64,000 nucleotides of DNA from Streptomyces sp. cf386 (GCF_900103585.1 NZ_FNHV01000009.1:340052-404051), one strand, 5' to 3'. Counted from the first letter of the stretch, positions 1 to 8,464 are shown. A program made the numbers and translations. Notes: generated from the letters alone by a model not told the origin.

Positions 1-86
1 GATTCGTGAGAACGCTCTGTGCTCAACCGCCTCTGAAATACCAGGAGTTGTTGATCCCGTACGGCGGGTGAATGGCGGGTCCGGTT

Positions 87-740
87 TTACCGGCCGTGGT
101 CGAGATACGCGAGAACCGCCAGCACGCGACGGTTGTCGTCGTCCGACACCTCCAGGCCCAGTTTGGCGAAAATGTTGGCGGTGTGCTTGGCGATGGCCCG
201 TTCCGTGACGACGAGCCGGTCGGCGATCGCCGCGTTCGTCCGCCCCTGCGCCATCAGCTCCAGCACCTCCGTCTCGCGGGGCGTGAGCCGGGCCAGCGGC
301 CGGTCGTCGGCCGCGCGCCGGGTCAGCAACTGCTGGATCACCTGCGGGTCCATCGCGGTCCCGCCCGCCGCGACGCGTCGTACGGCGTCCACGAACTGTT
401 CCGCGTCGAACACCCGGTCCTTCAGCAGATACCCCACCCCGCCGCTGCCGTCGGCGAGCAACTCCCGCGCGTACAGCTGCTCCACGTGCTGCGAGAGGAC
501 CAGCACCGGCAGCCCGGGCTTCTCCCTGCGGGCCTCCAGCGCGCACTGCAGCCCCTCGTCGGTGTGGGTCGGCGGCAGGCGTACGTCGACGACGGCGACG
601 TCCGGCTCCAGCTCGGCCAGCGCCCGCGCCAGCTCGGGGCCGGTCTCGACGGCCGCCGCGATCTCGAAGTCGTAGGCCTGAAGGAGCCGGACGAGTCCGT
701 CGCGCAGCAGGAACAGGTCTTCGGCTAGGACAACGCGCAA
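87..740 (-). CDS. LuxR/NarL-family response regulator
   Basis: This 217-residue protein is the output partner of the adjacent sensor kinase. The receiver domain spans about residues 1-120, with an acidic pocket at E7-D8 and a probable phospho-acceptor Asp52 in the VVDVRLP stretch. A LuxR-type helix-turn-helix follows at about 150-200 (LTPRETEVLELMAQG, then the TERAIAKHTANIFAKLGL recognition region). I chose the TTG start at 740 because a GGAG lies just upstream, the protein then begins RVVLAED as in the family, and the gene overlaps the end of the kinase gene by 16 bases, which implies translational coupling. Targets are not visible from sequence. Confidence 0.88.
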   Translation of the reverse strand: MRVVLAEDLFLLRDGLVRLLQAYDFEIAAAVETGPELARALAELEPDVAVVDVRLPPTHTDEGLQCALEARREKPGLPVLVLSQHVEQLYARELLADGSGGVGYLLKDRVFDAEQFVDAVRRVAAGGTAMDPQVIQQLLTRRAADDRPLARLTPRETEVLELMAQGRTNAAIADRLVVTERAIAKHTANIFAKLGLEVSDDDNRRVLAVLAYLDHGR

Positions 741-2026
741 GGAATCTCCATGGTGACCATGGTGGGGCCGCCCGCGGGAGAGCTGACGGCCAGGACGCCG
801 TCGAATGTACCCAGTCGCCGCTCGACTCCGGCGAGCCCCGAACCTGCCCCGATCACCGCGCCGCCCTTGCCGTTGTCGGTGACGGTGATGCGCAGCATGC
901 CGTTGTCCCCCCGTTCCGCCGTGTGGTGCAGATCGATCCAGATCCGGTCGGCGCCCGCGTGCTTCACGGCGTTGGTGAGCACCTCGCTGACCGCGAAGTA
1001 CGCCGCCGATTCCACGGGCGCCTCCGCCCGCCCGGGCAGCTCCACGTTCACCTCGGTCGCGATCGGCAGCCGCAGCGCCAACGCCCTTACGGCGTCGCCC
1101 AGTCCGCGCTCGGCGAGCACGGGCGGATGGATGCCGCGCACCAGGTCGCGCAGCTCGGCGAGCGCGTCGGCGGAGGACTGGCGGGCCTGCGCGACGAGTT
1201 GCCTGGCCTTCGCCGGGTCCTTTTCGAGCAGCATCTCGATGGTGCCGAGGTCCATGCCCATGGCCACCAGCCGCGCCTGCGCCCCGTCGTGCAGATCGCG
1301 TTCGATCCGGCGCAGTTCGGCGGCGGAGGTGTCGACGGCGTCCCGCCGGGTCTCGGTCAACACCCTTACTCGCTCGGCGAGTTGCCCCTGGTTGGAGCCG
1401 AGGACGGCGCGGGTGAGCCGGAAGTGGGCCCGCAGCAGGGGAGCGGTGTAGAAGTGGGCGACGAAGAGAAGCGCGAGGCCCAGGGCGCCGGCGCCGAGCG
1501 CGGACGCCTGCCCGGTGACCGGCACGAAGCCGTACCAGTACGTGCCGCCCCCGACGTCCGTGAAGACCCGCCACAGCCCGGCCGCGATGGCGAACCCCTC
1601 CAGCGGATAGAAGAGCAGTACGGCCGGCAGCAGAGCGGTGAGGAACCCCGCCGTCATGTCGACGGGCAGCCACCTCAGGTCCCGCCAGGTCGCCGGGTCG
1701 CGCAGCATCCCGAAGGTGCGGGTCCACGGATTGGCGCCCTTCGGCATCGGCCGGTACGCCGGCGGTATCCGCACCCCGCCCCACTCGGCCGCGAGCACCC
1801 GCCGCCAGTCCGCGAACGCCCGTACCCCCGTCAGCACCCACGGCGTCGTGACGATGCCGACGCCGATGGGGATGAGCGCGATGGACACGAGGGAGAGCAC
1901 GAGGCAGAGGACGGAGCCCGGCAGCGTGATCAGGGCCAGAGCCAGCCCCCGTACGGCCGCAAGTCCCATGCCCCGCGCCCTCGTTCGCCCGTCGCCGCCG
2001 GTGCCGCTCTTCGTGTCGATGGTCAT
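725..2026 (-). CDS. NarL-type sensor histidine kinase
   Basis: A 433-residue membrane sensor kinase. Hydrophobic segments near residues 25-70, 125-160 and 175-200 form the putative sensor region. The HisKA_3 dimerisation motif ERDLHDGAQ places the phosphorylated histidine at about His246. An HATPase domain follows, with an N-box around TNAVKHAG and G-box glycines in DNGKGG and GSGLAGVERR. It is co-transcribed with, and overlaps, the response regulator. The ATG at 2026 gives MTIDTKSG; longer open frames upstream lack family character. The N-terminal region resembles the PF13796-type putative sensor domain; the stimulus is unknown. Confidence 0.9.
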   Translation of the reverse strand: MTIDTKSGTGGDGRTRARGMGLAAVRGLALALITLPGSVLCLVLSLVSIALIPIGVGIVTTPWVLTGVRAFADWRRVLAAEWGGVRIPPAYRPMPKGANPWTRTFGMLRDPATWRDLRWLPVDMTAGFLTALLPAVLLFYPLEGFAIAAGLWRVFTDVGGGTYWYGFVPVTGQASALGAGALGLALLFVAHFYTAPLLRAHFRLTRAVLGSNQGQLAERVRVLTETRRDAVDTSAAELRRIERDLHDGAQARLVAMGMDLGTIEMLLEKDPAKARQLVAQARQSSADALAELRDLVRGIHPPVLAERGLGDAVRALALRLPIATEVNVELPGRAEAPVESAAYFAVSEVLTNAVKHAGADRIWIDLHHTAERGDNGMLRITVTDNGKGGAVIGAGSGLAGVERRLGTFDGVLAVSSPAGGPTMVTMEIPCALS

Positions 2027-2078
2027 GGCGTCAGTCTGGCCGAGGCCAGGACAGGGGTCACGGGGCCGAGGCCCCGGA

Positions 2079-3113
2079 TCAGGAGGTGGTGCCAGGTACA
2101 CCCCCGCCGGCGCCGGTGTCGCCCGCGAGGACCTTCGCCTCCACCTCCGGATCGAGACCCTTGATGGTCCGGTCCGCCCGCATCGGCGCCGTACCCCCGA
2201 TGTCCCCCAGCCAGCGCCAGGTGTCGGCGACGGTCTCCTCGACGGGACGGCAGCGCAGCCCGGTCGCGACGGCTCTGGACACGTCCGCGCTGTGCAGGGC
2301 GTCGTGCATGTCACTGCCCGGCGGCACCCACACCGGCAGCTGAGTCCACGGCTCGATGCCCGCGTCCAGGATCACCTCGGGCTCGGTCCAGCGGAGTTCG
2401 GCGGTGCCGCCGACGGTCGCCACACAGGCGTCGAGGAACGTGCCCATGGTGGCGTGCCCCTGAGGTGACATCAGGTTGTACGGCCCGCTCAGCTCCTGCT
2501 CCACCGCGCCCAGGGTCCACTCCGCGAGATCGCGGACGTCCACGTACTGGAGCGGCAGGTCCCGTGGCCCCGGCGCCAGCACAGGCCCGCCCCGTTCGAT
2601 CCGCGTCAGCCACCACGGCAGCCGGCCGACGTTCTCGTACCGCCCGATGAGCAGCCCCGACCGAACCAGCACGGAGCGGTCCGCGCCGAACTCCTCGACG
2701 GCGGCCAGCTCGCCGCCCCGCTTGTCCCGCGCGTAGTCGGTCTGCTCCGCACCGGCCTCGCCCTCGACGACGGGTGCGTCCTCGGTGTACCCGGCGGGTG
2801 GGGCCCACGCGTACACCGAGCAGCTCGACACGTAGACATACCGCCCGGCGCGGCCCCGCAGCAGCCGCGCCGCGTCCCGGACCGCACGTGGCGCCGCCGA
2901 CCAGGTGTCGACCACGGCATCCCACTCGCCCTCCGCCTGCGCGAGGGCGGCGAGCCCATCGGGCGCGGTGCGGTCACCATGCAGCGACCGCACCCCGGCC
3001 GGAGGGGCGTGCCGGCCCCGGTGGAACACGGTCACGTCCCAGCCGCGCCCGAGGGCCGCCTCCACGACGGCCCGCCCCGCGAAGTCCGTACCACCCAGCA
3101 TCAGAAGTCTCAT
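2079..3113 (-). CDS. NAD-dependent epimerase/dehydratase-family protein
   Basis: A 344-residue protein with an N-terminal Rossmann motif (MLGGTDFAGRAVV, residues 5-17), followed by an extended short-chain dehydrogenase-like fold with a conserved YVSS region near residue 93. These features match the atypical epimerase group that binds NAD(P) or RNA. The catalytic YxxxK is not clearly preserved (YARDKRGGE near residues 126-134 is the candidate). It lies 52 bases upstream of the sensor kinase gene on the same strand, so read-through is possible, but no functional link is evident. Substrate unknown. Confidence 0.8.
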   Translation of the reverse strand: MRLLMLGGTDFAGRAVVEAALGRGWDVTVFHRGRHAPPAGVRSLHGDRTAPDGLAALAQAEGEWDAVVDTWSAAPRAVRDAARLLRGRAGRYVYVSSCSVYAWAPPAGYTEDAPVVEGEAGAEQTDYARDKRGGELAAVEEFGADRSVLVRSGLLIGRYENVGRLPWWLTRIERGGPVLAPGPRDLPLQYVDVRDLAEWTLGAVEQELSGPYNLMSPQGHATMGTFLDACVATVGGTAELRWTEPEVILDAGIEPWTQLPVWVPPGSDMHDALHSADVSRAVATGLRCRPVEETVADTWRWLGDIGGTAPMRADRTIKGLDPEVEAKVLAGDTGAGGGVPGTTS

Positions 3114-3197
3114 GACGCCGACTCTGCACGGTAAGGGCGCGGGACGGAACAGGACTCTGCCGTCAGCAGAAGGACCGCGGGGGAGCGGGCGGGTGGG

Positions 3198-3758
3198 TCA
3201 GCGCCCGGCCGGCGGGGCGTACTGGTACCCCACCCGGCGCACGGTCCGGATGGTGTCGCGGTGCTCGGCGCCCAGCTTGCGGCGCAGCCGGGCGATATGG
3301 ACGTCGACGGTACGGCCGTCGCCCACATGCCCGTACCCCCACACCGTGGTGACCAGCTGGTCGCGGGTGTGCACCCGGTGGGGGTTGGCCACCAGATGGG
3401 CGAGCAGCTCGAACTCCAGGTAGGTGAGGTCGAGTTCACGCCCGTCGACCGCGGCGGCGCGCCGCACGGTGTCCACGGTGACGAGCGGGTCGCCGTCGGA
3501 GTCACGGACCGGCGGGACCGGTGCGACCGGCGGGTGCTGGTCGGCCGGGACGAGCACCAGATAGCCGATCATCGGCGGCTGTCCCGGCAGCGTGGGCAGG
3601 GAGTGCTGGGGAGCGGGCAGCCAGGTGGCACCCGGCGGCAGGAGGTCCGCGACGTCGATCACCTCGTCCCGGTCCACGGCGCGCAGATGATGCCGTGAGC
3701 CGTTCGGGGCGGGGGAGTTGAGCGTGGGGGCGGAGGACAAAGAACGAGTGGTCGCCAT
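3198..3758 (-). CDS. OmpR-type winged-helix DNA-binding protein near glnII
   Basis: A 186-residue protein with a C-terminal OmpR/PhoB winged helix from about residue 97 to 180. The recognition helix region reads RTVDVHIARLRRKLG, followed by the RTVRRVGYQY wing. The N-terminal 95 residues are proline-rich and contain no receiver domain or phosphorylation aspartate, so it is an orphan, truncated-type regulator. Its position beside glnII recalls the GlnRII regulator of Streptomyces coelicolor, known from that neighbourhood; I regard this as possible, not shown. A 49-codon leader ORF lies 82 bases upstream on the same strand and may control its expression. Confidence 0.8.
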   Translation of the reverse strand: MATTRSLSSAPTLNSPAPNGSRHHLRAVDRDEVIDVADLLPPGATWLPAPQHSLPTLPGQPPMIGYLVLVPADQHPPVAPVPPVRDSDGDPLVTVDTVRRAAAVDGRELDLTYLEFELLAHLVANPHRVHTRDQLVTTVWGYGHVGDGRTVDVHIARLRRKLGAEHRDTIRTVRRVGYQYAPPAGR

Positions 3759-3840
3759 GAGAGGTCAGCTCTTTCGCGCGAGAGGTCCGTTGGGAGACGT
3801 ACGTCGTTTCGCGCTGGCCGAAGGCCGAGAGGTTACGGCT

Positions 3841-3990
3841 TTACAGGGCCCGCGCGTTCACCGCGCGGCAACACACCCGGTCGAAGTCGTGGTGCTGACG
3901 GGAAGGCCAGAAGGGCTCGAGGTCATGGCGACCTGTCGCGGAGTACTTCTGGTAGCTGGCCATGCCTCCATTGAAGCAGACACCTTCCAT
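3841..3990 (-). CDS. Small leader-like ORF upstream of the winged-helix gene
   Basis: A 49-codon ORF beginning MEGVCFNGGMASYQ and ending DFDRVCCRAVNARAL. A strong AGGAGG-like site lies nine bases before the ATG, and codon use is Streptomyces-like. The composition is unusual for a chance frame in GC-rich DNA: aromatic residues, paired histidines and a CC pair followed by Arg. It is the first cistron before the orphan winged-helix gene and lies between that gene and glnII. By layout it could be a leader peptide (attenuation or arrest) or a genuine microprotein. No membrane segment or signal peptide is visible. Confidence 0.6.
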   Translation of the reverse strand: MEGVCFNGGMASYQKYSATGRHDLEPFWPSRQHHDFDRVCCRAVNARAL

Positions 3991-4077
3991 GCTCAGGACC
4001 CTCCTCTCACCACTTGGACGATTCCTTGACGTGAAACGGACCCGGTCCGCTCCTGGTGGAACCCCTGCACAACGAAA

Positions 4078-4110
4078 GGGGGGCGCCCACCGACCTGGCG
4101 GGCGCCCCCC
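4078..4110 (-). terminator. Terminator hairpin after glnII
   Basis: A perfect 11-base-pair GC-rich inverted repeat (GGGGGGCGCCC / GGGCGCCCCCC) with an 11-base loop sits just beyond the glnII stop codon. This is the usual Streptomyces terminator form without a long T run. Confidence 0.8.
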
Positions 4111-4130
4111 TCAAGCAACTACCGGGTGGC

Positions 4131-5162
4131 TCAGACCTGGCCGGCCTTCTCCAGCGCCGAGCAGCAGGTGTCGACGATCAGACGCGTCACGACGTACGGG
4201 TCGACGTTGGCGTTCGGACGGCGGTCCTCGATGTAGCCCTTGCCGTCCTGCTCGACCTGCCACGGGATACGGACCGAGGCGCCACGGTTGGAGACACCGT
4301 AGGAGTACTCGTTCCACGGGGCGGTCTCGTGCAGACCGGTCAGACGGTCGTCGATGCCGGCGCCGTAGTTCTTGACGTGGTCGAGCGGCTTGGAGCCCTC
4401 ACCGAGCGACTCGCACGCGGTGATGATCGCGTCGTAGCCCTCGCGCATCGCCTTGGTGGAGAAGTTGGTGTGCGCGCCGGCGCCGTTCCAGTCGCCCTTC
4501 ACCGGCTTCGGGTCCAGCGTCGCGGAGATGCCGAAGTCCTCGGCGGTGCGGTAGAGCAGCCAGCGGGCGACCCACATGTGGTCGGAGACCTCCAGCGGGG
4601 AGACCGGGCCGACCTGGAACTCCCACTGACCGGGCATGACCTCGGCGTTGATGCCGGAGATGGCGAGACCGGCCGCCAGACAGTTGTCCAGGTGGGCCTC
4701 GACGACCTCACGGCCGAAGATCTCGTCGGCGCCGACACCGCAGTAGTAGCCGCCCTGCGGGGCCGGGAAGCCGCCCTTGGGGAAGCCGAGCGGGTAGCCG
4801 TCCTGGAAGAAGGTGTACTCCTGCTCGATGCCGAAGATCGGCTCCTGGGCGGCGAACTTCTCGGCGACCTCGGTGAGCGCGGCACGGGTGTTGGACTCGT
4901 GCGGCGTCAGGTCGATGTTGAGGACCTCGCACAGGACGAGGATGTCGTCGCCACCGCGGATCGGGTCGGGGCAGGTGAAGACCGGCTTGAGGACACGGTC
5001 CGAGGAGTGGCCCTCGGCCTGGTTCGTGGAGGACCCGTCGAAGCCCCAGATCGGCAGCGCGTCCAGACCGGCGGGCTCACCCGCGATGATCTTCGTCTTG
5101 GAACGCAGCTTGGCCGTCGGCTCGGTGCCGTCGATCCAGATGTACTCAGCCTTGAAGGTCAC
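4131..5162 (-). CDS. glnII: Glutamine synthetase II (eukaryotic-like)
   Basis: Cytoplasmic ammonia-assimilating enzyme that condenses glutamate, ammonium and ATP to glutamine. The 343 residues match the short GSII class, which is not controlled by adenylylation. Visible GSII signatures include the beta-grasp start TFKAEYIWIDG, WGFDGSSTNQAEG (about 43-55), EQEYTF, and NGAGAHTNFST in the ATP/glutamate site region. The GTG at 5162 is preferred to the ATG nine bases further out because an AAGGAT site precedes it and the known family starts MTFKAEY. It is monocistronic, with a GlnR-type operator about 100-140 bases upstream and a terminator hairpin downstream. Confidence 0.97.
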   Translation of the reverse strand: MTFKAEYIWIDGTEPTAKLRSKTKIIAGEPAGLDALPIWGFDGSSTNQAEGHSSDRVLKPVFTCPDPIRGGDDILVLCEVLNIDLTPHESNTRAALTEVAEKFAAQEPIFGIEQEYTFFQDGYPLGFPKGGFPAPQGGYYCGVGADEIFGREVVEAHLDNCLAAGLAISGINAEVMPGQWEFQVGPVSPLEVSDHMWVARWLLYRTAEDFGISATLDPKPVKGDWNGAGAHTNFSTKAMREGYDAIITACESLGEGSKPLDHVKNYGAGIDDRLTGLHETAPWNEYSYGVSNRGASVRIPWQVEQDGKGYIEDRRPNANVDPYVVTRLIVDTCCSALEKAGQV

Positions 5163-5263
5163 GGGCCACATCCTTCGGGGGTGGGTCTAGGCGCACTTGC
5201 GGGTGCTGCGGCGCTGCGGCACTGGGGCGCCGCTCTTGATGCCCGCGAGCCTGTCAACAGGCG

Positions 5264-5301
5264 ATTTCCCGCCCGTTGCTCGAATGTGAACCCCGTGTTA
5301 C
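5264..5301 (-). promoter_or_regulatory. GlnR-type operator upstream of glnII
   Basis: On the minus strand the sequence reads GTAAC-n6-TTCAC-n6-GCAAC-n6-GAAAT, with exactly six-base spacers. This matches the arrangement of actinobacterial GlnR boxes (gTnAc-n6-GaAAc repeated). The first and last pentamers fit best and the second is weak. Position and spacing support nitrogen control of glnII. Confidence 0.7.
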
Positions 5302-5551
5302 CTGGTGGTGGTGTGGCGCGACTCACGCTGTGAGCGGCCGTACAAAGTCGATACGGCGACATCCGGCACGCCCGGGGAGGATGGCCGGGCCGCTCGTATG
5401 CGATGGGAATGAGAACTGCGCACCCGCCCGTGGCGGCAAGGTGCGCGCGATGGCGCGTACCACCGCTTCATCCGAGGGCGCGCGGCCCATGCCGCGCGCT
5501 TGCCGCGTCGGCTGCGGAAATCGCTGTCCGGTTGCCGGAGCACGGTGATAG
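5302..5551. other. Intergenic region between divergent glnII and the isomerase-like gene
   Basis: Together with the glnII leader this makes a 389-base gene-free stretch. Apart from the GlnR-type operator at 5264-5301 I see no second operator, hairpin or small ORF with a convincing ribosome binding site. The glnII promoter presumably overlaps or precedes the operator. Confidence 0.4.
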
Positions 5552-6342
5552 ATGGCCGGAGTGGAAAAGGCTCTGGAGTTCCCCGTTCTGCTGCGGCTGA
5601 GAGACGAACGCTCGGTCGCGTTCGGGGCAGCGGTCGCGTCCGCGCCCAGCCTCGACGTGCAGGTGCCGACCTGCCCCGAGTGGACGCTCTTCGATCTGGT
5701 GCAGCATCTGGGCGCGGGGCGCCGCAAGTGGGCCGCCATCGTCGCCGCAGGGCCTGCCGACGCTCCCCCGGCCAAGTCCGCATGGGGCGGCCCGGCTGCG
5801 CCTCGGGAGCGAGAGGCCCTGCTGGGCTGGTGGGCCGCATCGGCGCAGCAGCTGGTGGACGCACTGCGGGAGTCCGGCCCGGATCGCGGCTGCTGGACGT
5901 GGTGGGATACGTCGCAGTCGCCGCAGACCGCCGGTGCCGCCGCTCGGCACCAGCTCCAGGAGATCGCGTTGCACACCTACGACGCCCAGATCGCCGTGCG
6001 TGCCCGCAACCGCTGCCGGACGAGGTGGCACTCGACGGTGTCGAGGAGTTCCTGTCCACCTGCTGTGCAACGACGAGCGCCTGGCCGCACGAGCCTGCTG
6101 CCGTCGATTACCACGCCACCGAGGGCCGCTCCTGGCGCCCGGCGCTCTCCGCCGACGGCGCACGGACCGCCCGCCTCCCCGAACCCGGCACAACGCCCGC
6201 CACCGCTGCCGGCGCCTCCCTCCGGGGCGCGGCCGGTGAGCTGGTGCTGGCCCTGTACGGCCGCATTCCGGTGGGCTCCCTGAAGGTCGACGGCGACCGG
6301 CGTCTCTTCGACCAACTCCTGGCCTGGGATCCGGATGAGTAG
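5552..6342 (+). pseudogene. Frameshifted maleylpyruvate isomerase-family (MDMPI/DinB-like) gene
   Basis: The first part reads as an MDMPI N-terminal domain (VPTCPEWTLFDLVQHLG, ELALHTYDAQIAV-like region) in one frame. The C-terminal domain (LPDEVALDGVEEFL through GRIPVGSLKVDGDRRLFDQLL) is in another frame. The switch falls at about 5998-6006, and restoring one C in the GCCCG run would rejoin them into a normal protein of about 263 residues. The family acts with mycothiol as a thiol-dependent isomerase or transferase. It is either a sequencing error or a recent frameshift. Both domains stay well conserved, so the lesion is young. Confidence 0.8.
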
Positions 6343-6399
6343 GACGTGACGCCATGCCACCTTGCCCAGCCCGGAGCCCAGCAGCGGCATGAGCTGAGT

Positions 6400-6545
6400 G
6401 ACGTCGTGCAGTCGTCCAGGTCCAGCGGGTCGGCGCGGCGCAACTCGCACCGCAGGGCGACGTGCAGACGGGCCGGACGCCGGCCTCGGTCCAGTCCCGC
6501 AGCCGCCTGCAACGCACCCGCAGGCGCTACGCGAACCCCCACCGA
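6400..6545 (-). mobile_element. Degraded IS5-type transposase fragment
   Basis: On the minus strand, one frame reads RRLRDWTEAGVRP and a second continues ARLHVALRCELRRADPLDLDD. Joined, these resemble the segment around WRRLRDWTEAGVW...LDLDD typical of IS5/IS1647-like transposases. The fragment is short, frameshifted, and has no recognisable terminal inverted repeats or DDE residues, so it is a dead remnant. It fills most of the 323-base gap between the isomerase-like pseudogene and the secreted protein gene. Confidence 0.55.
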
Positions 6546-6665
6546 ACCCGCACAGGCCGCCGCAGGCACGCCGGCTCAACCGCCGGAGGCACACGCACGC
6601 GGGCCCTACCGCTCGTGGCCGCGAGCAGCAGGACCCATGACACGTACGGCGTGGCTACCCGCGCG

Positions 6666-7394
6666 TCACCCCACCTTCTCGATCACCGCTCGGCGGATCA
6701 GGAACTTCCCGGCCTCACGGACCTGCTCGAAGGCCGCGTTGTTGAGCAGCACACAGCTGCCGGACACCGAAGTGACCTCCACCGTCGTGGACTTGTTGTT
6801 GTCCAGGTTGGTGACCTTCAGCTTCGTACCGGCCGGGAACTGGTTGCTGGACGCCGCCGGCGCACCGCCCTCGCCGGACAGCGTGACGGTCGAGCCGTTG
6901 CAGACCTGCTCCCCCGAGGCCGCGGCACCGCCTCCGGCGTCCCCCTCGCCCGCAGCGTCCCCGGCGTTACCGGCGTCCCCCGCATTTCCGGCGTCCCCCG
7001 CGTTACCGGCCTCTCCAGCGTTGCCGGCGTTACCGGCGTCGCCCGCATTCCCCGCGGGAGCGCTCGCCTGGGAGTCCTGAGCCGACTCCCCAGCGACACA
7101 CCCGGACGCTTCCTGCTGGACCTTGATCTGCGCGATGACGGCCTCACGGTTGGCGATCCGCGCCGCGGACTGCGCATCCGGATTGGCCTTCTGGCCCTCG
7201 ATGAACCGCTGATTGTTGCCGAGCGCGGTGGCGAGCCCCTGGCAGACACTCGACTCCGCGGCGGACTTGACCGTCGGTGTCTGCGAGGCGTTCGAGGTGC
7301 TCGCCATGACGAAGGCGCCACCTCCCGCCACCGTCGCCGCACTCACCAGCAGCGCGATCTTCTTCTTCGTACTGACAGTTCGCCTACGCGACAT
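6666..7394 (-). CDS. Secreted protein with Gly-Asn-Ala-Gly repeats and a barrel-like C-terminal domain
   Basis: A 242-residue exported protein. RRR then KKK residues and a hydrophobic stretch (IALLVSAATVAGGGAFVMA, about 13-31) make a signal peptide or anchor. Residues about 35-100 form a helical segment with two cysteines. Residues about 113-148 are a low-complexity tract of GNAGDAG/GNAGEAG units. The C-terminal 85 residues (FPAGTKLKVTNLDNNKSTTVEV, then SGSCVLLNNAAFEQV) resemble a double-psi beta-barrel of the RlpA/expansin type. An AGGAGG site fixes the ATG. Role is probably at the cell wall; it is not experimentally assignable from sequence. Confidence 0.75.
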   Translation of the reverse strand: MSRRRTVSTKKKIALLVSAATVAGGGAFVMASTSNASQTPTVKSAAESSVCQGLATALGNNQRFIEGQKANPDAQSAARIANREAVIAQIKVQQEASGCVAGESAQDSQASAPAGNAGDAGNAGNAGEAGNAGDAGNAGDAGNAGDAAGEGDAGGGAAASGEQVCNGSTVTLSGEGGAPAASSNQFPAGTKLKVTNLDNNKSTTVEVTSVSGSCVLLNNAAFEQVREAGKFLIRRAVIEKVG

Positions 7395-7510
7395 GCGCGC
7401 CTCCTGAGAGGTAGGGGAGCGTACGCCGCTATGTACGAGATACCGAACGAAGTTACTCAGCGGTTACAGGAGTCACCGAAGTAACGTACGTCACAGCCGA
7501 GTCGAGGGCT

Positions 7511-7876
7511 TCAGCCCTTGCGGGACAGGGCGTCCTGGACGGCCTCATCGGTGCGCGCCACCACGGCCGTACCGTCCTCCGCGGTGATGATCGGCCGCTG
7601 GATCAGCTTCGGATGCTCGGCCAGCGCCTTCACCCACCGCTCCCGCGAACTCACGTCCCGGGCCCACTCCTTGACCCCGAGCTCCTTGGCGGCGGCTTCC
7701 TGGGTCCGGGTGATGTCCCAGGGCTCAAGTCCGAGCTGGTCCAGTACGTCCCGGATCTCGTCCTCGGTCGGAACGTCCTCCAGATAGCGGCGGACGGTGT
7801 AGTCGGCCCCCTCGGCGTCGAGCAGGCTGATGGCGCTACGGCACTTCGAACAGGCCGGATTGATCCAGATCTCCAT
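7511..7876 (-). CDS. ArsC/Spx-family thioredoxin-fold protein
   Basis: A 121-residue protein of the ArsC/YffB family. It begins MEIWINPACSKCRSA, so the redox motif is CSKC at Cys10-Cys13, followed by the typical DVPTEDEI and RTQEAAAKELG segments and the family's QRPIIT strand near residue 95. Classical arsenate reductase activity is possible, but no ars genes are nearby, so a general thiol-redox or regulatory role is equally likely. A GTG nine bases upstream is an alternative start; neither has a good ribosome binding site. Confidence 0.85.
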   Translation of the reverse strand: MEIWINPACSKCRSAISLLDAEGADYTVRRYLEDVPTEDEIRDVLDQLGLEPWDITRTQEAAAKELGVKEWARDVSSRERWVKALAEHPKLIQRPIITAEDGTAVVARTDEAVQDALSRKG

Positions 7877-8096
7877 GAGGTCCACGGTATCCCGGCGGCG
7901 TCTGTTCGAATTTTCTGTCGCCTCACGCGCATCGTGCGAGCCCTGTGTGACACCGTGACAGTTTCGTTGCTGACCTGGGGATTTCCCGAACTTCCGGGGC
8001 CTCCTGATTGTCAGTGGTGGGCAGTAAACTGGAGGCAGTGTTCGAGAGCGTCACCGGGGAACCCGGCCGGCGCTCGACCGCGACAGGAGGATGCCT

Positions 8097-8423
8097 GTGC
8101 CCGCTGCCGCACTGAAGCAGAAGCCGACCAGCAAGCCGTTGCCCACCCAGTCCACCGCGAAGCACCCGGTCCTGCTCGACCTGCCGTACGCGCCCATCGA
8201 GAAGCGGGTGCTGCCGCCGGGCCGTCCGCGCGAGTGGTACATCACCCACAACCGCCGTCTCAAGGCCATGCGCCTCGCGATAGCGCTGCTCGACTCGGGC
8301 GTCTACATGCCGAACCAGGCCCGCAACGACACGATCCGAAGCGCCGCGGAGATGATCGGCGTTCATCCGCCGTCGGACACGACGTGCCACATGGTGCGGG
8401 CGCTGATGCGGTACGCGCGTTAA
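8097..8423 (+). CDS. Conserved hypothetical protein, 108 aa
   Basis: I do not recognise a named family. The protein is basic and soluble, with LPYAPIEKRVLPPGRPREWY around residues 30-50, then a helical region (NRRLKAMRLAIALLDSG) and a C-terminal motif TIRSAAEMIGVHPPSDTTCHMVRALMR that could form a small helix-turn-helix. An AGGAGG lies directly before an ATG at 8091 and six bases before the GTG at 8097, so the GTG is the better start. A strong terminator hairpin follows seven bases after the stop codon. Confidence 0.75.
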   Translation: MPAAALKQKPTSKPLPTQSTAKHPVLLDLPYAPIEKRVLPPGRPREWYITHNRRLKAMRLAIALLDSGVYMPNQARNDTIRSAAEMIGVHPPSDTTCHMVRALMRYAR

Positions 8424-8429
8424 CTGTGG

Positions 8430-8464
8430 CGCCGGGTGCGGTCTCCTTTGGGCGGCACCCGGCG
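8430..8464. terminator. Bidirectional terminator hairpin
   Basis: A perfect 10-base-pair stem (CGCCGGGTGC / GCACCCGGCG) with a 15-base loop, followed by TTGTCGTTG. It lies between convergent genes ending at 8423 (plus) and 8613 (minus). Confidence 0.8.

Noticed and set aside
3718-4029. A plus-strand frame of about 100 residues beside the winged-helix gene
   Set aside because: It overlaps both the regulator start and the 49-codon leader ORF on the other strand and has no domain or good start site.
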